Shown here: piece by piece, positions 53,739-62,908 of the stretch
How positions within the stretch are numbered: position 1 is the first letter of the stretch
Layout of the letters: each line of letters starts with the position of its first letter
DNA from: Prauserella_A sp040645195
GTDB taxonomy: Bacteria; Actinomycetota; Actinomycetes; Mycobacteriales; Pseudonocardiaceae
Direction: 5' to 3'
Assembly (NCBI RefSeq): GCF_040645195.1
Contig: NZ_JBEYXW010000026.1
Span: 28,208 to 92,207 of the forward strand
DNA length: 64,000 bases
The notes under the pieces: generated by a model
What the model was told of the DNA's origin: nothing
The model's input: the letters and a program-made list of their open reading frames with translations, nothing else
The model's database searches: none
Made by a program: the position numbers and the translations under genes

Positions 53739-55014
53739 CAGCAAACTCCTCAATTCGATCGTCGATCGCTCGGTCCGTAAGTCGTCCGGAGAACGCCTCC
53801 GTTAGCACGGATCGTCGCAAAGTCGTTGTGCGAGATTCAATGGAATTGATCGAAGCTCTGACTCTTTCGATGGTTGACAGGCGCTCCGCTGCTACGCGAA
53901 CGATCTCCACCTGCTCTTCGATCGGAGGGATTGGGAACTCGACCGGCTTCAAGCGGGAGGCAGACAAGTGGGCTATATTTGTGGTAATGCGAGACTCTCG
54001 CCTGAATCGTCCGACGTGCATGTGGCGACGAAAGACGAGAAGGGCGAACTCTGGTATTACGTTGGGGCCCGCCCTAAAACGTAGAAGACTATTCGTGAAC
54101 GCGACCTCGGGCAGCTCGCCGCGGTAGATTGCTGGCCGCCCCAGGAGCTCCGGGCTTTGCCCCTCGTTGAGCAGGATGTCGCCCTGATGAAGTTTAAATC
54201 TCTCAAAAGTACCTTCAGGCCAGTGCATGGCTTTGACGTCGCGCACGTCAATTCGATCCTCGAAGACATTTGCGACGCGAAGGTAGGGCTTCATATTACT
54301 ACCGTTGTGCCAATCGGGATGCCGCTGTCGGCCAAGTTCGACCGTTCCTGCCTCCGCGACAGTAGAGTGCTTCCAGGTGATCGGATAGTTGGATTCGTCT
54401 GGGATTAGGGTGGCAAGAACACCCTTGCGAAGCGTGTCCAATCTCAAGGTTGCCAAGGTGCATGATTTGAGCACAGCATCAATAATGGAAAGGTGGTCTT
54501 CGAGTATATCGACGATACGTCGTTGTTCATCCACGGGAGGAATAACCAGTTCAATACGCCGCAATTCACTCTGGCGAATACCAGTCACCGTCGTCCCGGA
54601 CGATCGCCGACTCAGTTGACTTCTTACCTGAGGAGACTCAAGTGCCCATCGAAGAAATCGATTGTCAAGCAACCCAGCCTTTCCTCTCAGGGCGAACAGA
54701 CGTTGGCTGAGGACCAAAGGCGAGTCTGAGGGAACAAAGGCAACAGATCCGAGTGGGGCTTCCGATGTGAGGAGTACGTCGCCGCGCCGTAGTCTATCTG
54801 GCATCCAGCGTTTGAACATTTCAGGCGTAACAAAGCGCTCGCGCAACGAAAAATCTACCTTACCACCTTTGATGTGAAGGGCAGAGATCACAGGGATGCC
54901 CTCGTCCACGAAAACACCACCTAGCTTTCCAGGTGTCTTTCCGCGATGATCGATGATCGTCTCAAGAGCGTCCCCCAGCGCAATGCGTTGCCAATCGCTT
55001 TCTACATGGTTCAA
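53731..55014 (-). CDS. hsdS: Type I restriction-modification specificity subunit S
   Basis: A 427-residue subunit with two target recognition domains. The first ends in IPPVDEQRRIVDILE and the second in IPPIEEQVEIVRVAAERL; these paired segments start the two conserved coiled-coil spacers. The DNA is less GC-rich than its neighbours, as is common for exchanged recognition domains. It begins at a TTG at 55014 that overlaps the hsdR stop (TTGA). The target sequence cannot be predicted. Confidence 0.93.
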   Translation of the reverse strand: MNHVESDWQRIALGDALETIIDHRGKTPGKLGGVFVDEGIPVISALHIKGGKVDFSLRERFVTPEMFKRWMPDRLRRGDVLLTSEAPLGSVAFVPSDSPLVLSQRLFALRGKAGLLDNRFLRWALESPQVRSQLSRRSSGTTVTGIRQSELRRIELVIPPVDEQRRIVDILEDHLSIIDAVLKSCTLATLRLDTLRKGVLATLIPDESNYPITWKHSTVAEAGTVELGRQRHPDWHNGSNMKPYLRVANVFEDRIDVRDVKAMHWPEGTFERFKLHQGDILLNEGQSPELLGRPAIYRGELPEVAFTNSLLRFRAGPNVIPEFALLVFRRHMHVGRFRRESRITTNIAHLSASRLKPVEFPIPPIEEQVEIVRVAAERLSTIERVRASINSIESRTTTLRRSVLTEAFSGRLTDRAIDDRIEEFAGV

Positions 55015-57794
55015 GCTGTGAGCTCCCTGTTGAGTTTGTCGATGAGATCGGCTGTATCATCGCCAAGGTCTCGAAGCGCACCATCAGTGCCGCCGCGCTC
55101 GGTGAAGGGCGGCCGATCGAGATCCTGAGGGCTGATTCCAGCGGACGACGCGATTACCTCAACCATGCGATCGAGCCACCACCTCTCGGTCTCGCTGAAC
55201 TGGACTCCGGTCTGTTCTTGCTGGGTAAGCCACGCAGCGTAGCGCTCGCGGACTCGCTCGGCGTACGGGACCAGTTCGTCGTCTTCGCCGATGGTGAAGC
55301 GCATAAGCGACACCAGGTCGGTCAGGGTGTGCCGGGTGCCGCGCCGGACGCGGCCCGTTTCGATGGCCTCGTAGGCGGCCCAGATCACCTCGGGTGTCCA
55401 GTTGTGGGGCGGCCGGCTGATCCGCTCGGCGAGTTCCTGGATGTCGTCGAAGGAGACGCGCCGTTCGTGGGCCTCGGTCATCAGTTGGATGGCGGTGATC
55501 TCGTCGCGGTGGTCGGTGAGGTACTGCGCCCACGACTCGACGATGGACTGGGCGCGACCGGTGTCGACCACGCCGTGCGCGTCCAGGAGCACGTCCACAC
55601 TGACCTCGTCGATGACCTGGTCGTGGGCGCGACGGAGTTCGAGGATGCGGTTGCGCAGCTCGGGGTTGGCAGCTAGCGGCCGGACCGCCCAGTCGAGGAG
55701 CTGCTGGATTGCGGCGGCCGGATCGGCGGCCCCCTGAATGGCCTGGGCCTGCTTGTCCGGGTCCACGGCATCCACAAGGTCGCGAACCATCGACTGGACC
55801 GGGGTTCCGGCGACCTGGTCCAGCTCGGCTCGCTCGGCGGGCGTGAGCTGCAACTCGAGGGCCGTCAGGCGGGAGGCGAGGGTGGCGCTCTCGCCTTCGG
55901 TGAGCGTGAGGGTGGCTGCCTTGTCGAGCAGCTTCTTCAGGCTGATGCCCTTCTCTCGGTTCAGGGGCGGGTCGACGAAGTCGTGCTCGGTGACGCCAAC
56001 GGCGTCGACGATCACGAAGCGGGTCTTCTCGGTGGCGTCCGGGGTGACCGCGCGGAAGTCGGCCGAGGGGATTGTGCGCGCGCCGCGGCCCTTCATCTGC
56101 TCGAAGTACTGCGCGGAGCGGACGTCGCGCATGAAGAACACGCACTCCAGCGGCTTGACGTCGGTGCCGGTGGCGATCATGTCCACGGTGACCGCGATCC
56201 GCAGGACCGCCGACGTGCGGAAGGCCTGGAGCTGGCCCTTGGGGTCCTTCGCATTGTAGGTGATCTTGGTGGCGAAGTCGTTGCCCTTGCCGAAGACCTC
56301 TCGAACGGTGGTGACGACCTCTTCGGCGTGGTTGTCGTCCTTGCAGAAGATCAGGGTTTTGGGGACGGTCCCACGGCCGGGGAAGATCTCGGGCAGCTTG
56401 TCGCGGAAGGTCTCCAGGACCAGGCGGATCTGGCTGGTCGAGGTCACCGCCCGGTCCAGTTGCCGGCTGGTGTAGACGAGGTCCTCGTCGAGTGCCTCCA
56501 GCCGTTGGGCGCGGGTGCGGCGATCGACCATCGGCACGACGGTTCCGGCCTCGATCGAGGAACCGTCGGCGGTGATCTGGGTCTTGATTCGGTACAGGTC
56601 GAAGTCGACGTTGACCAGGTCGGCCACCGACTCGGGGTAGGTGTACTCGGACACCAGGTTCTGGCGGAAGAACCCGAAGGTCTGCTTCCCCGGCGTGGCG
56701 GTCAGGCCGACGATGTGGGCGTCGAAATACTCCAGCACCCCGCGCCACACGCCGTAGATGGAGCGATGCGCCTCGTCCACGATGACCAGGTCGAACGTCT
56801 CCGGCGGCATCAACGGGTTGTACGCCACCGTGACCGGCGTGTCGGGGACGTAGCCGTCCAACCCAGGATCGTCACCATCGGCAACATTCTCATTTCGGAT
56901 GGCCTTGAAGACCCGCTGGATCGTCGAGATCACCACGTGGCTCGAGCCGAGCATCCCCGCGCCGGTGAGCTTGTCGACGTTGTAGATCTCGGTGAACCGG
57001 CGCCCATCGTCGGGTGTGCGGTAGTTCTGGAACTCGGCCAACGTCTGATCTCCCAGGTTGTTGCGGTCGACCAGGAAGAGCACCCGGTTGAACTCGCCAT
57101 GCTTGAGCAGACGGTAGGACTCGGCCACGGCCGTGTAGGTCTTGCCAGCCCCGGTGGCCATCTGCACCAGCGAGCGATCGAACCGCTGCTCGGCCAGCGA
57201 CTTCTCGATCCCCCGGATCGCCGCGACCTGGGCCTTGCGCATCGGCCGCTCGTCCAATGCTGGCATCGCCTGAACCTTCGCGCGCCAGGTCGGCCGGGCT
57301 GGGTCACGCTCTGCGTCGCGCATGAGCCGGGCGAGGGCCTCGGGCTTGGGGGCGTTGAACACTCGTCGCGCACGCGGCTGGGGGTCGTAGCCGTTCGTGA
57401 AGTGGGTCTCGGTGCCGGTGGCCTCAAACACGAACGGCAACCGGCCGTCGACGGTCAACGCCTTAAGGCGTACCTCGGCCGGCAGCCCTTCGGCGTACAT
57501 GGCGGACTGCCACTCTACCCCGGACAGCGTCGTACCCACCGGCTTCGCCTCAATGACCCCGACAACCCGCTGGTCGACATAGAGCAGATAGTCCACTCGA
57601 CCATGCCCCTTGGCCATGATCATCTCGCGGACCGCAACGCCCTGGCCGGCGAACAAGTTGAGCTGCTTTCGATCCTGAACCAGCCATCCGGCGTCCGCCA
57701 ACTGCTGGTCAATCAGCAGCCGCGCCCGCTGTTCGGCCGCCAGACTGGGATCGTTCGTCACCTCACCGTCTCCCCCGGTACCGTTGTTGACCAT
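55011..57794 (-). CDS. hsdR: Type I restriction endonuclease subunit R
   Basis: A 927-residue motor and nuclease subunit. The N-terminal nuclease site is Asp68 ... Glu82-Ala-Lys84 in VDYLLYVDQRVVGVIEAK. The helicase has motif I ATGAGKTYTAV, motif II VDEAHRSIYG, motif III GLTATPGK, and motif VI FEQMKGRGART. The C-terminal helical part binds the M2S core. It starts at the ATG at 57794 and is first in the operon, followed by hsdS and hsdM. All catalytic motifs are intact, so the system looks functional. Confidence 0.95.
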   Translation of the reverse strand: MVNNGTGGDGEVTNDPSLAAEQRARLLIDQQLADAGWLVQDRKQLNLFAGQGVAVREMIMAKGHGRVDYLLYVDQRVVGVIEAKPVGTTLSGVEWQSAMYAEGLPAEVRLKALTVDGRLPFVFEATGTETHFTNGYDPQPRARRVFNAPKPEALARLMRDAERDPARPTWRAKVQAMPALDERPMRKAQVAAIRGIEKSLAEQRFDRSLVQMATGAGKTYTAVAESYRLLKHGEFNRVLFLVDRNNLGDQTLAEFQNYRTPDDGRRFTEIYNVDKLTGAGMLGSSHVVISTIQRVFKAIRNENVADGDDPGLDGYVPDTPVTVAYNPLMPPETFDLVIVDEAHRSIYGVWRGVLEYFDAHIVGLTATPGKQTFGFFRQNLVSEYTYPESVADLVNVDFDLYRIKTQITADGSSIEAGTVVPMVDRRTRAQRLEALDEDLVYTSRQLDRAVTSTSQIRLVLETFRDKLPEIFPGRGTVPKTLIFCKDDNHAEEVVTTVREVFGKGNDFATKITYNAKDPKGQLQAFRTSAVLRIAVTVDMIATGTDVKPLECVFFMRDVRSAQYFEQMKGRGARTIPSADFRAVTPDATEKTRFVIVDAVGVTEHDFVDPPLNREKGISLKKLLDKAATLTLTEGESATLASRLTALELQLTPAERAELDQVAGTPVQSMVRDLVDAVDPDKQAQAIQGAADPAAAIQQLLDWAVRPLAANPELRNRILELRRAHDQVIDEVSVDVLLDAHGVVDTGRAQSIVESWAQYLTDHRDEITAIQLMTEAHERRVSFDDIQELAERISRPPHNWTPEVIWAAYEAIETGRVRRGTRHTLTDLVSLMRFTIGEDDELVPYAERVRERYAAWLTQQEQTGVQFSETERWWLDRMVEVIASSAGISPQDLDRPPFTERGGTDGALRDLGDDTADLIDKLNRELTA

Positions 57795-58120
57795 CAAAGG
57801 TATCTTCCACCATAGGTACGACAGCACAAAGCAGTCAGCAGCCGACCCGACGGTGAGCAGCGGTGAGCCCGTGCGATGCGAAGGTCGTCGGGCTGAGTAA
57901 ACAAGTCACGCTGCTGTCGCCTGGGCGAGGCTTGCCTGACCCGTCCGAAACGGGTCGGGCCAGCAGCGAGCAAGCTAGCGGAAAGCGCTCGCCCGGTCGG
58001 CTTCATCAGGCGGGGACCGGCCGAGGCTCGACATTGTTGACCTCCGCACGGTGTTAGTGGTGTATCCGTCCGCGGCACTGGACGAGCTGCTCGCACCGGG
58101 CTGTTGGCGGGTGGTTCGGC
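57795..58120. other. Gene-free spacer upstream of hsdR
   Basis: No clear gene. It should hold the hsdR promoter on the minus strand. A small hairpin GACCCGT-n5-ACGGGTC lies at 57937-57955. A plus-strand frame reading VLVVYPSAALDELLAPGCWRVV (about 58051-58120) has coding character and may be a gene scrap, but I cannot place it. Confidence 0.4.
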
Positions 58121-58318
58121 ATGACCGTGCAGCCGGACCAGCCTTCGGGGGTGTCGGCGGAGGTGGAGGCCGCTCGGCTGCTGCTGTTACGGATGGGTTT
58201 GTCCCCCGAAGACCTGCTGGCCGTCCCGGTGGCGCGGCCGCCGGTGCCGACGTTCGCCGAGTACGTCCCGGTTGTGTCTGCCGCGGTCAGTGAGAGAGAC
58301 CGGGGTCAGCCGCTGTGA
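58121..58318 (+). pseudogene. N-terminal fragment of a tyrosine integrase
   Basis: A 65-residue frame. The segments EVEAARLLLLRMGLSPEDLL and PPVPTFAEYVPVVSAAV recall the start of actinobacterial phage-type (XerC-like) integrases, just before the core-binding domain. It stops after 65 residues; no catalytic R-H-R-Y region follows in any frame up to gajB. I infer a deleted integrase gene from a past mobile element. Confidence 0.5.
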
Positions 58319-58479
58319 GGCGGCAGGTGCCGGCTGGTGAAGCGATTCCAGCAGGGAGCGCACCACTGTCCCCGGGGTACAGAGTGACGGCATGCTCGCG
58401 GCAGCGGTCGAGGTTCGGCGGCGCGCCAGTCAGGGCGGCGACGGCGATCAGGTTGAGGTGGCCGGGCCCGGTAACTCTC

Positions 58480-60096
58480 TTACAGGGCGGTGAATGGCGC
58501 GACGAGTTGGTGCGGGCTGTTGGGCAATAGCAGCGTGACTCGCTGACGTGCTCTCGTCAGGACGACGTACAGTAGCCTGCTCGCACTCTCGAAGGGCTCG
58601 AACTCGGTTCCGTAGTAGTCGTTGGGGCGGAAGACGGCCACGATGGCGTCGGACTCACGCCCTTTGGTCTGGTGGAGGTTCATCACCTGCAAAGCAGCGT
58701 GGTCTCCGGCGTCGACGTCGGTGAAGGACTCCATCCGCGTGATCTCGACTTGGCGGCTGACGGCGTCGAGTGCGTGGCCGAACACGGTCATCAGCCGAGT
58801 GACTTCGGATGCTGCGCGCTGCCACTGCCTATTGCCGCGGTTGAGTCCCAACGTCGGCCATGCGGTAGCCGCGACGTGGGCGGCGGCGTCGAGGTCAGGC
58901 GCGTCGGACAGAGCTGTGCGGAGTTCGTCCAGTCGTGTGGCGAGAAGCCCCTCGGCTTGTCCGTTGCCGATGATGAATGCCAGCTCTGGGGCGTACTTAC
59001 TCCGGACGGTGGAGGTGTACAAGACGGCTATGCGGACCAGAACATCATCCCAGGCGACCTTTCCCGCGGCGAACTGAAGCATCATCATGAAGGTGCTCAG
59101 CGCTTCTCCGTAGCTTTCGGACAGACCGACAGCGACGTGCTCGACACCTCGTTCGGTGAGCGCGGCGGACATGGCGGCCGTGGGTTCGTTGCCGTGCAAG
59201 AAGATTCCGAAGCTTTGAGCACCGCGCTGGCGGCCTTCTTCGATCGCGGCGCACACTTTGTCTACTGCGGGATGGTCATCGACCCCGGTGACGATGCAGA
59301 GCCTCCCGTTGTCCAATGATTCGGCCAGAGAGGGGTGGGTGAAGTTCCGTTGTCGCACGGCTTCGGCAACCGTGGGCAGAAGCTGGGTCGGATCCCGGTA
59401 TGAGCCCAACGGTAGGGGGACCTGGTCGGCGCCTGGTCGCGCGAGCGCGGCGGCAAGCCTTTCGGGACCGACTCCCTTTCTGCCGGGGATCTTGTCGTAG
59501 ATCATCTGGTTGAGGTCGCCGAGCAGCAGCAGGCGGTTGCCGACTTCAGTGAGGCGCTCAAGGAGGGACCACTGTTCGCTGTCGGTGTCCTGGAACTCAT
59601 CGCAGACCACGAGCGACCATCGCCGTTGCGTGAGCGGACCGATGTGTGGAAGACGAAGGATCTTGAGCGCTTCAGGAAGCAAGTCGTTGTAGGACAAGAC
59701 ATTGGGATCCTCACGGAACAGCTTACTTTCTGCCTCGCCGCGCAATGTCGGACGCTCTTTATGGCCAGCGTAACGACCGAAGTCGCACAGCAGTTGCCAC
59801 GCCAATCCATGAAACGTCAGGATATCCACCCGATCAGCGATATCGCGGAGGATTCCCTTGCTGCGACTGAGAATCTGTGTCACCGCGGTTCGACTGAAGG
59901 TCAAGAACAGCACCCGATCACGAGCAGCGCCAGCAGCTGCGATTGCGTCTTGCCGCAACAGATGTGCGCGAGCCGCCGCCGCGGCCGTGACAGTCTTGCC
60001 GGTGCCGGCACCGCCGAGGACCAGAAGCGTCGGAGCTTCGCTGATGCAGACGTCGCGCTGCTTGCCAATGGGTTTGAACCGCTGGGTCGTGGTCAT
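58480..60096 (-). CDS. gajB: UvrD-like helicase, GajB of a Gabija-like system
   Basis: A 538-residue superfamily-1 helicase. Motif I is GGAGTGKT (28-35), motif II is VCDEFQDTDSEQW, motif IV is GSYRDPTQLLP, motif V is LHQTKGRESDAIV, and motif VI is LLYVVLTRARQRV. It is short for UvrD, which fits GajB. The start overlaps the stop of the upstream TOPRIM-nuclease gene by 4 bases (ATGA), the coupling expected of a GajA-GajB pair. All motifs are intact although its partner is truncated. Confidence 0.82.
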   Translation of the reverse strand: MTTTQRFKPIGKQRDVCISEAPTLLVLGGAGTGKTVTAAAAARAHLLRQDAIAAAGAARDRVLFLTFSRTAVTQILSRSKGILRDIADRVDILTFHGLAWQLLCDFGRYAGHKERPTLRGEAESKLFREDPNVLSYNDLLPEALKILRLPHIGPLTQRRWSLVVCDEFQDTDSEQWSLLERLTEVGNRLLLLGDLNQMIYDKIPGRKGVGPERLAAALARPGADQVPLPLGSYRDPTQLLPTVAEAVRQRNFTHPSLAESLDNGRLCIVTGVDDHPAVDKVCAAIEEGRQRGAQSFGIFLHGNEPTAAMSAALTERGVEHVAVGLSESYGEALSTFMMMLQFAAGKVAWDDVLVRIAVLYTSTVRSKYAPELAFIIGNGQAEGLLATRLDELRTALSDAPDLDAAAHVAATAWPTLGLNRGNRQWQRAASEVTRLMTVFGHALDAVSRQVEITRMESFTDVDAGDHAALQVMNLHQTKGRESDAIVAVFRPNDYYGTEFEPFESASRLLYVVLTRARQRVTLLLPNSPHQLVAPFTAL

Positions 60097-61043
60097 AGGC
60101 TCAACGTCACCGGCCCCGTGGTCGTTCCTCTCGCGAGTTCCACCGCCTTGTCCAGGAATTGGATGGCGACGTTCGGCTGTACCTTTCCTGACAACAGGTA
60201 CACATATTGTGCGTGTAGGCCGGATTTGTGAAGTGCTTTCGCGACGCGCTTGGCCAAGTCGCCGTCGTTGAGCTGGTCCAAGTCTGTCAAGCCGAGTTGC
60301 CAGTGGTAGTTCAAATCGGTGAACGCGTCGAGGAGGTTCTGCCGCGGGATGCCGTGCACGAGGGACATCTCGATCGCGAATCGTTCGGGCAGACGAACAA
60401 CGTCATCGGCGACGAGCTGCGCGTTGGCGAACGAGGTGTCCGCGCCTTGGTCAGGCTTGTCGAAGTCGAGACCGGCGATCACGCGGAAGCCGAGTTGACG
60501 AGCCAGCTTGCAGATCTTGATGACCTCGGTATGGCCTTCGCTTTCGACAAACCGCACCCCATAGGCCGCGGGGACCGGCTTGCCTGTACGGCGCTGGCTG
60601 ATGGCCGTCAAGGCGGCGACGTCATGTCGGCCCTCGAATACGACGATGGCTCGACTGCTCATTGCGGGAAGCAGCTGCAGATGTAGTTGCCGCAGCACGT
60701 TGAGTTCGCGCTTGTCGGCGGGCGAAATCATCTGGTGAGCGGCGCGTTCACCTGTCCGCAGGGAGAGCCGAACCATCTCCTCGGGACGAAACGCACGCGC
60801 GGCGTCCGACCGCCGTGTCGACATCCACAGCTGATCGCACGAGTTGCGCAGCTCGCGGGCAAGATGTTCGGCCGCTCCGGCGTCGAGCTGGTCGCCGAAG
60901 TCGTCGCATACGACGATCGCGCCGCCTTGGTCAGCGATCAGGAGTGCCTCGGCTGCCGCGAGTACAGCGGCGTGTGTACGCGGTGAAGTCACGGGGTTCC
61001 CGGCCGAGGGCACGCTGAACCCCATCAGAGAGACGCGCATCAT
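60093..61043 (-). pseudogene. gajA: 5'-truncated OLD/TOPRIM nuclease, GajA-like
   Basis: This frame carries the C-terminal part of an OLD-family ATP-dependent endonuclease. A Walker B-like AIVVCDDFGDQLD with the H-loop QLWMSTRR follows the start; then the TOPRIM domain with the Glu of AIVVFEGRHDVAAL and the Asp pair of VIAGLDFDKPDQ. The N-terminal half of the ATPase (Walker A, signature) is missing. From about 60975 upward the sequence belongs to the NmrA-like gene read in another frame, so recognisable gajA sequence begins near HAAVLAAAEALLIADQ. Without Walker A it is unlikely to be a working GajA. Confidence 0.75.
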
Positions 61044-61770
61044 TGCCGTTGCGGATGAACTCGCTCATCGCCACGCTGCCATCCGCGCCTTCTTCTGAGT
61101 AGTACCGTCCGGTCAGAAACGCCCAGTACTCCGCGGCGGTGGCGGCATGCGTGAGGATCGATCGCCCGAGTTCGGCAGCGATGATCTCGACCGCTTCCGT
61201 GATCGTGATCGCCTTGGGGCCGGTCAGCTCATACTCGTGCCCGTGATGCCGATCCTGGGTCAACGCTGCGGCAGCAACAGCCGCGATGTCTTCGGCGTCG
61301 ATGAACGGGTGGCGGCCATCGCCGGTGCCGAACACCAACTCACCCTCGGTGACGCCGTCAGCCAGGAACGGTTCCTCACTGAAGTTCTGCGCGAACCAGA
61401 CCGGGCGCAGGATCGTCCACGCGGTCCCCGAACTGCGAACAACCTCCTCGCGCGCAAGACCGTCCGCATAGCCGGTGTCCACCCACTCCCGCGCCGATAA
61501 CAGAACAAGACGCCGTACCCCGGAATCGACCGCGCGACGAGTGAACGTGGCAAGCCGATCTGTTCCGCTGGGAGACTCGTCAGGAACGATATAGACCGCA
61601 GAGGCACCGGTCACCGCGTCTGCCCAGGAACCCTCATCGGCCCAGTCGAACCTTGTGGAACCACGACGCGACGCCGCCTTCACCACGTAACCATCTGCGA
61701 GGAGTAGACGGGCGACACGTCGCCCTGTCTTGCCGGTGCCGCCGAGCGCGGTGATTGATTCTGCGTTCAT
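60931..61770 (-). CDS. NmrA-family NAD(P)-binding protein
   Basis: A 279-residue Rossmann-fold protein of the NmrA/atypical SDR type. The dinucleotide motif is degenerate but recognisable: ALGGTGKTGRRVARLL. The active segment LVLLSAREWVDTG and the WTILRPVWFAQNF region are typical of NAD(P)H-dependent sensors and azoreductase-like members. The C-terminal REPRDFTAYTRR is where the family usually ends; the last 12 residues come from the gajA frame. It is divergent from the AraC-type regulator, its likely controller. Confidence 0.82.
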   Translation of the reverse strand: MNAESITALGGTGKTGRRVARLLLADGYVVKAASRRGSTRFDWADEGSWADAVTGASAVYIVPDESPSGTDRLATFTRRAVDSGVRRLVLLSAREWVDTGYADGLAREEVVRSSGTAWTILRPVWFAQNFSEEPFLADGVTEGELVFGTGDGRHPFIDAEDIAAVAAAALTQDRHHGHEYELTGPKAITITEAVEIIAAELGRSILTHAATAAEYWAFLTGRYYSEEGADGSVAMSEFIRNGNDARLSDGVQRALGREPRDFTAYTRRCTRGSRGTPDR

Positions 61771-61850
61771 ACCTCCATTACAGAGCCAAACACTGAGACG
61801 ATGAATATCTCAAACACTCCATTTCATACGTGATCGTCTAGGATGTGAGG
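61771..61850. promoter_or_regulatory. Divergent promoter region between NmrA-like gene and AraC-type gene
   Basis: An 80-base AT-richer gap with TGAATATCTCAAACACTCC and CATACGTGATCGTCTAGGAT on the plus strand, where both promoters and the AraC-type operator should lie. No clean repeat is assigned. Confidence 0.4.
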
Positions 61851-62816
61851 GTGGATGCTTTGACCTCGATGCTCGATCACTTGCGTTCATCAGGTGCGCT
61901 CGTCGGAACAAACATCCTCACACCACCGTGGGCAATCCGCTTCGAAGACACCGTGCCACTGACCATCGTCACGATGCTCCGTGGAGAAGCCTGGCTCATC
62001 CCCGACGTCAGCCACCCTGCCGGTGATACTGCGCCCATGCGGCTTCATCGCGGTGACCTTGCCGTCGTCAACGGCAGCACCCCGTTCACGGTCACCAGCG
62101 AGCATGACGCCGCGATTGAACCGCTCTACATCCTCGAAGACCCCACCACCTGCACCGACGGTTCCGGGCGAGTGCTCGACCCCGGTGAACTCATGCTCGG
62201 CGTCCGCAGCTGCGGGGCACGCCTGGACGGTGAACACGCGATGCTCACCAGCACCTACCGCACTACGGGCGCGGCCGCAGAACGCGTCCTCTCCGCCCTG
62301 CCGAACATCGTCTTGATCCCGCAAGAACGGCAACCCACACCACTGCGCCTGATCGAAGACGAAATCGCCCGAGACCAACCCGGACAACAAGCCGTTCTCG
62401 ACAGACTCCTCGACCTGCTCCTCGTCGCGACCCTGCGCGACTGGTTCGCGCTCCCTGAAACCGACACCCCGGCCTGGTATCGCGCGATGAGCGACCCCGT
62501 CGTCGGGCCAACCCTGCGCGCGATCCACGACAACCCGGCCGCGCCCTGGACTGTGGAAACCCTCGCACGCGAAGCCAACGTCTCCCGGGCAGCGCTCGCA
62601 CGCCGATTCACCGGCCTGCTCGACGAAACCCCCATCGCCTACCTCACCGGCTGGCGACTCTGCCTCGCTGCCGATCTCCTCCGAGACACCGACGCCACCG
62701 TCGAGCACGTGGCACACCAAGTGGGCTACTCCAACGCCTTCGCCCTCAGCACCGCCTTCGCCCGCCAATTCGGCTACCGCCCCACCGAACACCGACGCCT
62801 CACCAAACGAGCCTGA
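61851..62816 (+). CDS. AraC family transcriptional regulator
   Basis: A 321-residue regulator. The N-terminal cupin-like domain (AraC_binding_2 type, with MRLHRGDLAVVNG) precedes a C-terminal AraC double helix-turn-helix (about 220-320). Its recognition helices are in WTVETLAREANVSRAALARRF and HVAHQVGYSNAFALSTAF. It starts at a GTG at 61851 (61845 is also possible). The pairing with a divergent NmrA-like gene is a common arrangement in actinomycetes. Confidence 0.9.
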   Translation: MDALTSMLDHLRSSGALVGTNILTPPWAIRFEDTVPLTIVTMLRGEAWLIPDVSHPAGDTAPMRLHRGDLAVVNGSTPFTVTSEHDAAIEPLYILEDPTTCTDGSGRVLDPGELMLGVRSCGARLDGEHAMLTSTYRTTGAAAERVLSALPNIVLIPQERQPTPLRLIEDEIARDQPGQQAVLDRLLDLLLVATLRDWFALPETDTPAWYRAMSDPVVGPTLRAIHDNPAAPWTVETLAREANVSRAALARRFTGLLDETPIAYLTGWRLCLAADLLRDTDATVEHVAHQVGYSNAFALSTAFARQFGYRPTEHRRLTKRA

Positions 62817-62908
62817 CAGTGCCCGAAGCGCGGATGTCCTGTCTGCGCAAAAAGAGCTGCCACGCGTCTTGCAATCGAGGATTCAGCGCGTCGTGAGAGG
62901 CTTGATGC

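Noticed and set aside
55983..57815. A 610-residue plus-strand frame
   Set aside because: Antisense to hsdR, whose nuclease and helicase motifs are all present on the minus strand.
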